A stretch of 6,978 nucleotides of DNA from Shewanella sp. (GTDB taxonomy: Bacteria; Pseudomonadota; Gammaproteobacteria; Enterobacterales; Shewanellaceae), in contig SDWK01000191.1 of assembly GCA_004195335.1 (NCBI GenBank), positions 1 through 6,978 of the forward strand, written 5' to 3'. A program made the position numbers and the translations under genes. The notes below the pieces were generated by a model that was not told the origin of the DNA, did not search any database, and worked only from the letters and a program-made list of their open reading frames with translations. Below are positions 6,895 through 6,978 of this stretch, in pieces; position 1 is the stretch's first letter, and the number at the start of each line of letters is the position of its first letter.

Positions 6895-6960
6895 TATATA
6901 TACCCAAACAACCTCGAAATGCAGGATTCAGCATGTCGAGAAGTGACAGAGTTCAAGGCA
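6895..6960. repeat. Palindromic intergenic element resembling dispersed Shewanella/Vibrio repeats
   Basis: Starting right after the thioredoxin stop codon, TATATATACCCAAACAACC leads into an imperfect hairpin: CTCGAAATGC (6913-6922), loop AGGATTCA, GCATGTCGAG (6931-6940), 9 of 10 positions paired. No T-run follows on the plus strand. The form (TATATACCCAA lead, TGCAGGATTCAGC core, GTTCAAGGC end) is like short repeats I remember from many Shewanella and Vibrio intergenic regions; this is memory, not a search. The element may extend past 6960; bases 6961-6978 hold nothing I recognise. Confidence 0.5.
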
Positions 6961-6978
6961 TGAAATAGCAGTACTAGT

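Overview
The window reads as chromosome of a marine gammaproteobacterium, most likely Shewanella or a close relative. This is inferred from protein resemblance (a PfaE-like Sfp-type phosphopantetheinyl transferase and a SigZ-type ECF sigma factor beside a YraQ-type permease), from moderate-to-low GC, and from a palindromic element at the right edge that resembles repeats I recall from Shewanella and Vibrio intergenic regions. No database search was possible. Six full-length protein genes are supported. I saw no tRNA, rRNA, CRISPR array, transposase or broken gene.

Left part (1-1298): a hairpin with a T-run looks like the terminator of a rightward gene lying outside the window. It faces a leftward Sfp-type 4'-phosphopantetheinyl transferase gene that starts at TTG. 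The leader of that gene carries three tandem 13-14 base repeats. The region up to 1298 is a divergent promoter region shared with the next gene.

Middle part (1299-4940): a rightward membrane chemoreceptor gene (methyl-accepting chemotaxis protein with a Cache-like periplasmic sensor) is followed by a tandem-HD protein whose C-terminal half is an HD-GYP cyclic dinucleotide phosphodiesterase. Both are signal-transduction genes and share a strand, but they are 170 bases apart, so co-transcription is uncertain. The gap after the HD-GYP gene holds a perfect 10-bp hairpin and an extended -10 promoter for the next gene.

Right part (4941-6894): a compact module of an ECF sigma factor (SigZ type, cysteines in its C-terminal tail), a YraQ/ArsP-type permease with a Cys-Ser-Cys-Ser motif, and a 78-residue thioredoxin-fold protein with a CxxC site. 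Permease and thioredoxin genes are 4 bases apart and surely one transcript. Between the sigma factor and the permease lie an ECF-type promoter candidate (TGCATCC, 15-base spacer, CGTC) and a long bulged stem-loop in the predicted permease leader. The simplest model is that the sigma factor, perhaps sensing metal or thiol stress through its own cysteines because no anti-sigma gene is visible, switches on a transporter and its redox partner. This is the most interesting part of the window; its substrate and signal are unknown.
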